This document shows positions 7,616 to 13,979 of a DNA stretch of 20,784 nt, piece after piece (the first letter of the stretch is position 1; each line of letters begins with the position of its first letter). The translations under genes and the position numbers were made by a program. Source of the stretch: CAYZXL01 sp964482435 (lineage in GTDB: Bacteria; Auribacterota; JABMQX01); contig CAYZXL010000074.1 of NCBI GenBank assembly GCA_964482435.1, positions 1 through 20,784 of the forward strand, written 5' to 3'. Below the pieces are notes generated by a model. It was not told where the DNA came from and made no database searches. It saw only the letters and a list, made by a program, of their open reading frames with translations.

Positions 7616-7694
7616 GCAGGCTGCCGTAGGGCCTCAGTTACGGGAGGAGAACTACGCAAACGTCCGGCTTGCTGGGGCCGCCGGACCCTCCCGC

Positions 7695-7724
7695 ATTTGT
7701 CATCCGCGTTCATCCGCGGTTTCC
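7695..7724. repeat. short tandem 'CATCCGCG' repeat
   Basis: ATTTGT is followed by CATCCGCGTT and CATCCGCGGT, two near-identical 10-nt units (7701-7720), then TTCC. This is the 'atccgcgttcatccgcgg' motif common as dispersed repeats in bacterial intergenic DNA (from memory). It lies between the convergent mreB and threonine aldolase genes. That gap of 216 bp otherwise shows no clear terminator. Confidence 0.55.
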
Positions 7725-7831
7725 TCCCTCCCGCTCACCCATGCAAGCCTGCCTCACCCCAAGGCCCCTGCCGCCCGAAGCTGACCCATTACAGGCTGCC
7801 AATGGCCGGGTTCCGCGGCCCCGCCGTTCAA

Positions 7832-8875
7832 TCACACCGTCGTTTTTGAGAAAAGCTTGCGGAGAACCTCAATTGCCCGTTCCACGTCGCGGCGGCTGAC
7901 GTCGAGATGAGTGACAGCGCGGATTCTCCTGCTTCCGACAGGTCCCATGAGGACGCCTTCCTGGCGGAGCATTGCCGCGACCCTGACGGCATTCAGATTC
8001 TCGGCGACAACGTCGAAGAAAACCATGTTGGTCTCGACGGCATCCAGGTCAACACGAAAGCACTTCAGCTCGCTGATCGCTTTTGCCAGAAACCGTGCGT
8101 TTTCGTGGTCTTCGGCGAGTCGTCCGATGTGATGATCGAGCGCGTATATGGCGGCTGCCGCCAGGTAGCCTACCTGCCTCATCCCCCCACCAAACATCTT
8201 CCGAAATCTGTGCGCCCGCCTTATGAAGTCCTTGCTTCCGGCGACGGCCGACCCTACGGGCGCTCCAAGCCCCTTTGAGAAGCAGATGCTCAGTGAATCA
8301 ACGTGGCGCGAGTACTCGGTCGGCTCAACTCCGAGAGCGACGCAGGCGTTGAAAAGCCTCGCCCCGTCCATGTGCAATATCAACCCCTTCTCCTTCGCCA
8401 CCTCCCAAAGCTCCTCGACGACCTTTATCGGATAGACCGAGCCGCCGCCCATGTTGTGAGTGTTCTCTATCATGATCATCCGCGTCTTCGGGAAATGGTC
8501 TTTTTCCGGGTCGTGAATGGCTTCCGCCACGTCTTTCGGGTCGAGGATGCCCCTGGCGCCTTCCCGCAGAGAGAACTGGACTCCGCACAAAGCAGCGGCG
8601 GCCGCGCTCTCGTACAGATAAGTGTGAGAAAGCTTGTGGATGATGACCTCATCTCCCGGTTCCGTCCACGCCCTTATTGAGGCGTGATTCGCCATGGTTC
8701 CCGACGGGACAAAGAGGGCCGCCTCCTTCCCCAGGAGCGCTGCAATCTTTTCCTGAAGGAGGTTGGCGGTCGGGTCCTCGCCCATGACATCGTCGCCGAC
8801 TTCCCCCTTCATCATCGCCTTGAGCATCTCCGGGGATGGCTTCGTCACCGTATCGCTCCGAAAATCAATCATCAT
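7832..8875 (-). CDS. ltaE: low-specificity L-threonine aldolase (PLP-dependent)
   Basis: The enzyme splits threonine or allo-threonine to glycine and acetaldehyde using PLP. Its 347 residues match fold-type I threonine aldolases. Visible features are 'IDFRSDTVTKPSPEM' at the N-terminus, 'GDDVMGEDPT', 'FVPSGTMANH', His83 in 'KLSHTY' (stacks on PLP), 'MDGAR' with Asp170, and 'CFSKGLGAPVGS' with Lys201 as the Schiff-base lysine. The start at 8875 follows AAAGGAG by 5 nt; a second ATG comes directly after it. The first ATG overlaps the stop of the comB-like gene by 4 bp (ATGA), so the two are translationally coupled. It could be a related beta-eliminating or hydroxy-amino-acid aldolase, since substrate range is broad in this family. 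Confidence 0.93.
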   Translation of the reverse strand: MMIDFRSDTVTKPSPEMLKAMMKGEVGDDVMGEDPTANLLQEKIAALLGKEAALFVPSGTMANHASIRAWTEPGDEVIIHKLSHTYLYESAAAAALCGVQFSLREGARGILDPKDVAEAIHDPEKDHFPKTRMIMIENTHNMGGGSVYPIKVVEELWEVAKEKGLILHMDGARLFNACVALGVEPTEYSRHVDSLSICFSKGLGAPVGSAVAGSKDFIRRAHRFRKMFGGGMRQVGYLAAAAIYALDHHIGRLAEDHENARFLAKAISELKCFRVDLDAVETNMVFFDVVAENLNAVRVAAMLRQEGVLMGPVGSRRIRAVTHLDVSRRDVERAIEVLRKLFSKTTV

Positions 8876-9618
8876 TTTTCTCCTTTGAAAGTTTCCGCAC
8901 CGGCAGCCATTCTGATGACCAGGTCGTGCGGCGCAGGCTTCTCTGAGGGAAAAACCTCCGGCGCAATACTCATAAGACCCACCTGCGCGCAGTACTCAAT
9001 ATCTTCGGCAAAACCTATCTGCTGGAGAAATCGGCCGTGCTGCGAGTTCGACAGGGCCTCGTAAAGGCGGCCCCGATGCACGCCGAAGAGTGCCGCCGAG
9101 GCGACAGCCGCGTCGGTCTTCTGCCCGCCGAGCTTCGACAGAATCATTCCGGCGCAGAGCGTGTCCTCGATAGAAAAGGTCCCTTCCCTGCCGGCGCACA
9201 CAATTGTAACGTCGTCGCTTTGTTTCTCAAGAAGGGACGCCACTGCCGGAGCATTCAGAAAGCACCCGATAACGGTACGACGAAAACCCGCCCCGACGCG
9301 AATGGCTGCTGTCCCGTTCGTCGTGCACATGACCAGTTCCTTGCCTTCGACCGCCTCTCTGCTGAATTCCAGCGGTGAGTTGCCCAGGTGGTAACCGGAG
9401 ATTTTCACTCCCTGCCTCTCGCCGCACGCGAGAACGCGCGCCCCCTCAGCGAAGGGAAACGCCTCCGAAGGCTCGCTCACCGGGTAGATGCCGGGGCATC
9501 CGTTCGACAGCGCCGTCGTGATTGACGAACTCGCGCGCAGGACGTCCACCACCACGCACACACCGGATAGTTTGCGGCGTTTCACACCGTCGGGATTAAA
9601 AGCGACATCAACTCTCAT
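8872..9618 (-). CDS. comB: ComB-family 2-phosphosulfolactate phosphatase-like protein
   Basis: ComB dephosphorylates 2-phosphosulfolactate to sulfolactate with Mg2+, in coenzyme M synthesis in methanogens and sulfolactate formation in some bacteria. The 248 residues show the family hallmarks: 'VCVVVDVLRASSSITTAL' (metal-binding Asp), 'LACGERQG', 'GNSPLEF', 'VMCTTNGTAAI' and 'IVCAGREGTFSIEDTLCAG'. Many bacterial homologues have no proven function, so the exact substrate is uncertain. The next gene starts inside its stop codon (ATGA), giving a tight pair with threonine aldolase. No other coenzyme M genes (comA, comC, comDE) are present in the window. The ribosome site before the ATG at 9618 is weak. 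Confidence 0.85.
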   Translation of the reverse strand: MRVDVAFNPDGVKRRKLSGVCVVVDVLRASSSITTALSNGCPGIYPVSEPSEAFPFAEGARVLACGERQGVKISGYHLGNSPLEFSREAVEGKELVMCTTNGTAAIRVGAGFRRTVIGCFLNAPAVASLLEKQSDDVTIVCAGREGTFSIEDTLCAGMILSKLGGQKTDAAVASAALFGVHRGRLYEALSNSQHGRFLQQIGFAEDIEYCAQVGLMSIAPEVFPSEKPAPHDLVIRMAAGAETFKGEK

Positions 9619-9742
9619 TGTTACCCACGTGTTATTTCAGCGACATACGAACCGAGCTTAGAAAACTACAATGGGCTTTTCAAGGGCAATCGAGGTTGGG
9701 GTAGTGGCTGTACTTCACGAGCGCTGGCGTGGGCCACCTGTG

Positions 9743-9758
9743 CTCCTCGATCGAGGAG
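9743..9758. repeat. 16-bp perfect palindrome CTCCTCGATCGAGGAG
   Basis: CTCCTCGA (9743-9750) is followed directly by its exact reverse complement TCGAGGAG (9751-9758). It could be a dimeric protein-binding site or chance. It lies 125-140 nt before the comB-like start, on the upstream side for that minus-strand gene, so a regulatory role is possible but unsupported. Confidence 0.5.
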
Positions 9759-9798
9759 GTGCCGACGAGAAGGACCCTCCAGTTCAGCGCGTTGCCTC

Positions 9799-9896
9799 GC
9801 TTATGGTCATCAACTATTTGGGTTGACAGCCGGGCAGGAGGGGCAAGCCGCTCCTTCTTGTGGCGGCGACAAGGTAATTTGTTGATGACCATCAGC
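9799..9896. repeat. inverted repeat pair flanking a short GC-rich centre
   Basis: GCTTATGGTCATCAAC (9799-9814) matches the reverse complement of 9881-9896 (GCTGATGGTCATCAAC) at 15 of 16 positions. The 66-nt centre contains a smaller hairpin (AGGAG at 9836-9840 against CTCCT at 9851-9855). The layout is like a very small MITE or a structured RNA. No flanking target-site duplication was found. Confidence 0.6.
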
Positions 9897-9986
9897 GGGG
9901 AAAACCCCTTCGGGAAGGCCCTTGCGCTCGGCAGCGTTTTAGTTCCAGCGCGCGTTTGTCTCGACGAAGTCTTTGGAACGCTGAAC

Positions 9987-10308
9987 GATTTTGCCGCGCC
10001 GCCGCGAAGCTACGAAAAAGCCCTCGCCCTCAATCCCCGTTCGCAGAGAGTCTATATCTCGACGGCAGACACGTATTACAAGCTCGATCGTGTCGAAGAA
10101 TCGCTTGAGGTCTTGAATCGCTGCCTCGCCATCTGGCCAAACTTCGTCCCTGCTCACGACAAGCTCGCGCGCGCCTAACTTCAGGCAGAAAAAGTACGAC
10201 CTGGTGCTGGAAGCGATTGAGAAAGCAGTTGCGCTGGCGCCAAATGACCTCGCTCTTCGGCGACGGAGGGATGCCGTCAGGGAGGCCGTTCAGGAAGGAT
10301 CGCCGTGA
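9987..10308 (+). pseudogene. 3' remnant of a TPR-repeat protein gene, frameshifted
   Basis: In frame from about 9987 to 10175 the sequence encodes clear tetratricopeptide repeats: 'SYEKALALNPRSQRVYISTA', then 'YYKLDRVEESLEVLNRCLAI' and 'FVPAHDKLARA'. A TAA stop (10176-10178) interrupts. Shifting frame at 10177 restores 'NFRQKKYDLVLEAIEKAVAL' and 'APNDLALRRRRDAVREAV', ending at a TGA (10306-10308). Removing one base near 10176 would join the two parts seamlessly, so a single-base insertion or sequencing error explains the break. The upstream portion of a normal TPR protein is missing and no ribosome site or start fits, so the 5' end also seems lost. Confidence 0.75.
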
Positions 10309-10351
10309 AGCCCTTCGCGTGAAGCTTGTCTGGGTGCCACATCTTGCGCAA

Positions 10352-11326
10352 TCACGCCGTCGGGGATTGCGGAGAAGGTTCCTGTACGAGCGCGGGCCGG
10401 GGCAATAGCCCCGCACCCTCGACGACCTCTGGGATGACTTCCTCCCATTCCACCGTCGAGACATGCACGCCGCGAAGCCCCTTGAGCTCTCGCAACTGCT
10501 GGATTATCTCAACGCAAATCCTCACACCTTCCTTCTTGGGATCCGGGGCCTGCTCCATCCTCTTGATAAGCTCATCCGGTATTGACATCCCCGACACACT
10601 CTCCTTCATATAGACGAGAGCCTTGTGCGACTTCACCGGCATGACCCCGCCGAGAATGAACACCTTCTCGTGCAGACCCGCGTCAACAACCCTCGAAAGC
10701 CACTCCTTCAATTTCGGCACGTCAAAGATCGTTTGCGTCTGGATGAAATTGGCCCCCGCGGCGACCTTCTTTGCTAAGCGCAGAACGCGGAACTCCAGAG
10801 GTGGCGCAAACGGATTCGCCGCCGCACCGACGAAAATCTTCGGCGGAAGAAGCGGCGACTTCTTTGTGTTCTTCAATTCCTCGCCGCACAGGAGCTTTCC
10901 CTCGTCCCTCATTTTCACTGCGAGTCTGACGAGCTGAATTGAATCAATGTCGTAAACTCCTTTCGCATCGGGTTGGTTACCGAGCGTCTGATGGTCCCCG
11001 GACAGACAGAGGATGTTCTTGACACCCAAAGCAGCCCCGCCGAGGATGTCGCTCTGGAGCGCAATTCGGTTTCTGTCACGGCATGTCATCTGCATGACCG
11101 GCTCGACGCCCTCGTCCAAAAGTATCGTTGCGGCTGCCATGCTGCAAACGCGAACAATCGCCGTCTGATTGTCGGTGATATTCACCGCGTCCACGAGTCC
11201 CTTGAGCAGTCGAGCCTTCTTCCTGACAAGCTCCGCGTCAACGCTCTTCGGAGGACCGAGCTCCCCAGTGACCGCAAAGGCGCCCGACGTAAGAACCCTC
11301 TCAAGATTGGATGCTGCCTTCGTCAC
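10352..11326 (-). CDS. metF: methylenetetrahydrofolate reductase, MetF-type catalytic subunit
   Basis: MetF reduces 5,10-methylene-THF to 5-methyl-THF with flavin, supplying methyl groups for methionine or, in acetogens, the methyl branch of the Wood-Ljungdahl pathway. From the GTG at 11326 it has 324 residues. Motifs include 'FAVTGELGPPKS' near the N-terminus (the Glu matches the catalytic acid position), 'GLVDAVNITDNQ', 'MTCRDRNRIALQSDILGGAALGV', 'ILCLSGDH', 'FVGAAANPFAPP', 'GANFIQTQTIFDV' and 'ILGGVMPVKS'. The GTG is preferred to the upstream frame (open to 11521) because GGCGGAG precedes it. It also overlaps the metV stop by 4 bp (GTGA). Pairing with metV marks the MetVF type rather than the stand-alone NADH-linked E. 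coli type. The electron donor cannot be read from the sequence. Confidence 0.93.
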   Translation of the reverse strand: MTKAASNLERVLTSGAFAVTGELGPPKSVDAELVRKKARLLKGLVDAVNITDNQTAIVRVCSMAAATILLDEGVEPVMQMTCRDRNRIALQSDILGGAALGVKNILCLSGDHQTLGNQPDAKGVYDIDSIQLVRLAVKMRDEGKLLCGEELKNTKKSPLLPPKIFVGAAANPFAPPLEFRVLRLAKKVAAGANFIQTQTIFDVPKLKEWLSRVVDAGLHEKVFILGGVMPVKSHKALVYMKESVSGMSIPDELIKRMEQAPDPKKEGVRICVEIIQQLRELKGLRGVHVSTVEWEEVIPEVVEGAGLLPRPALVQEPSPQSPTA

Positions 11327-11742
11327 GATTTCTCCGCCGCAACGGCGACGGCCTGTCGTCGGAGACTCCGTTTGAACTCTCGCTGCCCATCTCTGCCGCT
11401 GAAGTAATTGACCCAGGCGGACGTATCCGCCAGCCTCCAGTCTATGGTGAACTGAATGACCTCCAGCTTTCGCGTACGCCCGAGAAATCTCGACCGCGAA
11501 TGAATCATCGCCCAGATGCATTTCCGCTCGGGATAGACCTCACAGTGCAAGTTCTCCCGGGTGCCTCCGCAAGGCCCATCTCGAAGTTGCTTGGGACATC
11601 GCATGGGACACGTGAAGCCCGTGAACTGAAGAACGCATTGCCCGCACATGTGACACCGAAAAACGAGCTTCTTGAAAATGAACTCGACGGTCAGAAGCAA
11701 ATAGTACGGGATTTTCGATATTGCTTTCAGGAAACGCATCAT
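11323..11742 (-). CDS. metV: MetV-like cysteine-rich MTHFR partner (MTHFR_C domain)
   Basis: This 139-residue protein carries the MTHFR C-terminal-type domain (PF12225), which forms MetV in acetogens and pairs with MetF. The Cys pattern is Cys30, 33, 36, 45, 49 and 58 in 'CHMCGQC', 'FTCPMRCPKQLRDGPCGG', then Cys67 and Cys75. The phrase 'CPMxCPKxLRxGPCGG' is diagnostic of the family. A hydrophobic, basic N-terminus (2-27) may help docking. It is shorter than many MetV proteins, which have about 200 residues in my recollection. The stop overlaps the metF start by 4 bp, giving coupled 1:1 synthesis. It starts at one of two adjacent ATGs with only a weak ribosome site. Confidence 0.88.
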   Translation of the reverse strand: MMRFLKAISKIPYYLLLTVEFIFKKLVFRCHMCGQCVLQFTGFTCPMRCPKQLRDGPCGGTRENLHCEVYPERKCIWAMIHSRSRFLGRTRKLEVIQFTIDWRLADTSAWVNYFSGRDGQREFKRSLRRQAVAVAAEKS

Positions 11743-11799
11743 AGTCGTGCCGTTCCTTCGCGTCTGTTCTCATCCTCGCGGCCAAAGAATCGCCCACGA

Positions 11800-11828
11800 G
11801 AAATAAAGCAAACAGCGCCTTTTTGCAA
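11800..11828 (-). promoter_or_regulatory. possible metVF promoter
   Basis: On the minus strand TTGCAA (11823-11828) and TATTTC (complement of 11800-11805) are spaced by 17 nt, about 60 nt before the metV start. The hexamers are moderate matches. Confidence 0.4.
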
Positions 11829-11870
11829 GCGCGTTCTCAGGCCAGCTGTAATCGGTTGCTCACCAGGGGG

Positions 11871-11945
11871 CTCACCGCAGACAACACAGAGGATAGAGAA
11901 GGCTGCCGGTTCCTCCCTCTGCGCTCTGAGCGGACTCTGTGGTGC
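11871..11945. repeat. imperfect inverted repeat, 'accgcagag' type, copy 2
   Basis: The left arm CTCACCGCAGACAACACAGA (11871-11890) is partly complementary to the right arm (about 11914-11944, ending 'ctctgtggtg'). It is the same kind of element as 6299-6361: both contain the CTCACCGCAG / CTCTGCGGTGAG core. It lies between the birA stop (12015) and the metVF promoter candidate. Confidence 0.65.
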
Positions 11946-12014
11946 CTACTTCCGCCGGGACCGTCTGGATGCTGCAGTTACCCAGGAGCTGGCCCGCGCG
12001 ATAGCGAGACCTGC

Positions 12015-13007
12015 TCAGGTCAATTCGGTTCCACCGACGATTCTTATGTCACCAGCAGAAATTCTTTTGGTGATCCCGCTGTCGAGGCGGAGGACGAGGC
12101 TGCCATCCTCGTCGAGCCCGGTCGGAAAACCCATGAACGTCCGCCCCTCGGTGTGTGCCTCTACTCGGCGTCCGAGCGTGAGCGATAAGTCCACCCATTC
12201 GTCAGCGATAGACGAGAAGCCTTCTCTCAGAAGACGGCGGTATCGCGCCTCAAGCTCCTCTAACAGCCTTGCGACAACCTCGACCCTGTCGCATTTCTTG
12301 CCAGTCTCGATGCGAACGGAAGTGCAGTTGTGGCGCAGGCTCGGCGGTATCTCGTGCTTGTCAAGGTTGAGGTTCATTCCCACTCCGACGACGGCATGGT
12401 GAATCCGGTCGAGCTCCGCGCTAAGCTCCGTCAGAATACCGCCCGCTTTTTTCCCGTGGATATAGATGTCGTTGGGCCACTTGATCAGAGCCGGCAGATC
12501 GAAAAGCTCCCGCACGCAGACAGCCGCTGAGACCGCCGTCGTCGCTCCCAGTTGAGAAGCTCTCCCCGGGCTGAAAGAAGGATGAAGAATCAGAGACAGG
12601 ATGAGGTTCTTTCCTGGCGGAGAGAACCATTTTCGCCCGAACCGTCCGCGTCCTTCCGTCTGGTTCTCGGCGACGACGACGGTTCCTTCCGGCGCACCCT
12701 TCGCCGCCAGCTCGAGAGCCGCGTCGTTTGTGGACCCCACCTCCTGGTAGTGGTAAATCCCCTTCCCTAAAAAACGCGTTTTCAGTCGAAATGCGATTTC
12801 CTGCGGAAACATTTTGTCGGGGACTGTCAGGAGCTTGTAGCCGAGGTGGGTCTGCGCGGCAAACTCATAGCCCAACTTCTTGAGGAGATGAATGTGATTC
12901 CAGATTGTCGTTCGTGAGACCCCCAGTCTTTCCGCCAGTTCCTCCCCCGAAAGGAACTTCCCCCGATTCTCGTGGAAGACCCTGACGAGCTCCTCGTTCA
13001 AACCCAT
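12015..13007 (-). CDS. birA: bifunctional biotin-protein ligase / biotin operon repressor
   Basis: BirA activates biotin with ATP and attaches it to carboxylase carrier proteins. The version with an N-terminal winged helix also represses biotin genes. Residues about 18-50 are the helix-turn-helix ('LSGEELAERLGVSRTTIWNH'). The catalytic part begins near 'VGSTNDAALELA' (90-101), followed by 'EGRGRFGRKW' (118-127, the biotinyl-AMP loop), 'IKWPNDIYI', 'KAGGILTEL' and 'VVGVGMNLN'. A C-terminal SH3-like domain ('LTLGRRVEAHTEGRTFMGFP') completes the usual 330-residue length. The start overlaps the nadC stop by 10 bp. No biotin synthesis genes are nearby, so its repressor targets are elsewhere. Confidence 0.96.
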   Translation of the reverse strand: MGLNEELVRVFHENRGKFLSGEELAERLGVSRTTIWNHIHLLKKLGYEFAAQTHLGYKLLTVPDKMFPQEIAFRLKTRFLGKGIYHYQEVGSTNDAALELAAKGAPEGTVVVAENQTEGRGRFGRKWFSPPGKNLILSLILHPSFSPGRASQLGATTAVSAAVCVRELFDLPALIKWPNDIYIHGKKAGGILTELSAELDRIHHAVVGVGMNLNLDKHEIPPSLRHNCTSVRIETGKKCDRVEVVARLLEELEARYRRLLREGFSSIADEWVDLSLTLGRRVEAHTEGRTFMGFPTGLDEDGSLVLRLDSGITKRISAGDIRIVGGTELT

Positions 13008-13858
13008 TCGGTCAGCTCCATTTTCATCCGGATGCCTCGCGCGGCTGTGGTCAGGGCCCCAATCGAAATGCAGTCCACACCCGTGCCTGCAATCTCCTCC
13101 ACGTTCTCCATGCTCACTCCCCCCGAAGCCTCCAGAACGACTTCTCCTTTTGCCATCTTAACGGCTTGCGCGATTTCCTCAGCGGACATGTTGTCGAGGA
13201 GAATCATATCCGGCTGAGCCTTGAGGGCCTGCTTGAATTCCTCGAGATTCTCCACTTCGACCTCGACGAGGAGGTTCGGATTGAACTTCCGTGCACGCTG
13301 GATAGCAATGGGAATCGCACGCACTTTATCCGAGGCAATCGCCCGGAGATGATTGTCCTTTATCAGGAACATGTCATACAGCCCCATCCTGTGGTTCGAG
13401 GCGCCGCCGACTCTCGCCGCGTACTTCTCCAGGTATCGTAATCCGGGCGTGGTTTTCCTTGTGTCCATGACTTTCGTGCCGAATCGCTTTGTTTTCTCGA
13501 CGAACTGAGAGGTGAGGGTCGCGATGCCCGAAAGCCTTTGGAGGAAATTCAGCGCAGTACGTTCCCCGGTCAAGATGCTGCGCGCAGAGCCGTGCACCCT
13601 GACGATGACGGTTCCTTCGTTGGCCCTTCTCCCATCCTCGACTTCTTTCTGGAAATCGAGTTCCTCGTCAATTGCTTCGTACACCGCCCTGGCAACGGGA
13701 ACTCCCGCGATAACGCAATCCTCCTCGACGAGAATCTCTGCCCTCGCTTCGCGGTTCTTATCAACGACAGAGTTCGTCGTGACGTCCCCGGCTCCAACGT
13801 CCTCCTCGATCGCTTCTGCCACAATTCGGACAAGGATGTCCGGGGCGAGCTGGCTCAT
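12998..13858 (-). CDS. nadC: nicotinate-nucleotide pyrophosphorylase (quinolinate phosphoribosyltransferase)
   Basis: NadC turns quinolinate and PRPP into nicotinate mononucleotide with loss of CO2, in de novo NAD synthesis. From the ATG at 13858 it has 286 residues, the family norm. Motifs are 'AIEEDVGAGDVTT', 'GERTALNFLQRLSGIAT', 'VMDTRKTTPGLRYLEKYA', 'GGASNHRMGLYDMFLIKDNH', 'EVEVENLEE', 'ILLDNMS' and 'EASGGVSMENVEEIAGTGVD'. They contain the expected Arg, His and Lys active-site residues. The start follows AGGAG with an 8-nt gap; the frame before it (to 13945) is not conserved. nadC overlaps birA by 10 bp and lies 121 bp after valS. No nadA or nadB is in the window. Confidence 0.96.
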   Translation of the reverse strand: MSQLAPDILVRIVAEAIEEDVGAGDVTTNSVVDKNREARAEILVEEDCVIAGVPVARAVYEAIDEELDFQKEVEDGRRANEGTVIVRVHGSARSILTGERTALNFLQRLSGIATLTSQFVEKTKRFGTKVMDTRKTTPGLRYLEKYAARVGGASNHRMGLYDMFLIKDNHLRAIASDKVRAIPIAIQRARKFNPNLLVEVEVENLEEFKQALKAQPDMILLDNMSAEEIAQAVKMAKGEVVLEASGGVSMENVEEIAGTGVDCISIGALTTAARGIRMKMELTEWV

Positions 13859-13979
13859 GGTAGATTCTCCTGGCTTGCCTTCTGTTTGGAATCGAAGCCA
13901 AACCCGGCATCTTCGTTCATCCGCACCGGGCCGCAACAACTGCATCGTCGCACTCGTTGCGAGGCAGCGATTCCCCGCG

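Larger units (their letters stand above)
9619..10351. other. intergenic region with gene remnant and inverted repeats
   Basis: No intact gene is supported over these 733 nt. From left to right it holds a 16-bp perfect palindrome (9743-9758), a 16-bp inverted repeat pair (9799-9814 and 9881-9896), and the remnant of a TPR-protein gene (about 9987-10308, plus strand). It then meets the convergent metF stop at 10352. It looks like a decayed segment between two metabolic clusters. Confidence 0.6.

Noticed and set aside
9680..9892. 70-residue frame on the minus strand beginning MVINKLPCRRHKKE
   Set aside because: It starts inside the right arm of the inverted repeat and runs through the left arm. 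It has no clear ribosome site and no family I recognise, so it is probably a by-product of the repeat.
9729..9986. Upstream part of the frame that enters the TPR remnant
   Set aside because: Its sequence before about 9987 is unlike TPR repeats and overlaps the palindrome and inverted repeat. No start with a ribosome site is convincing.
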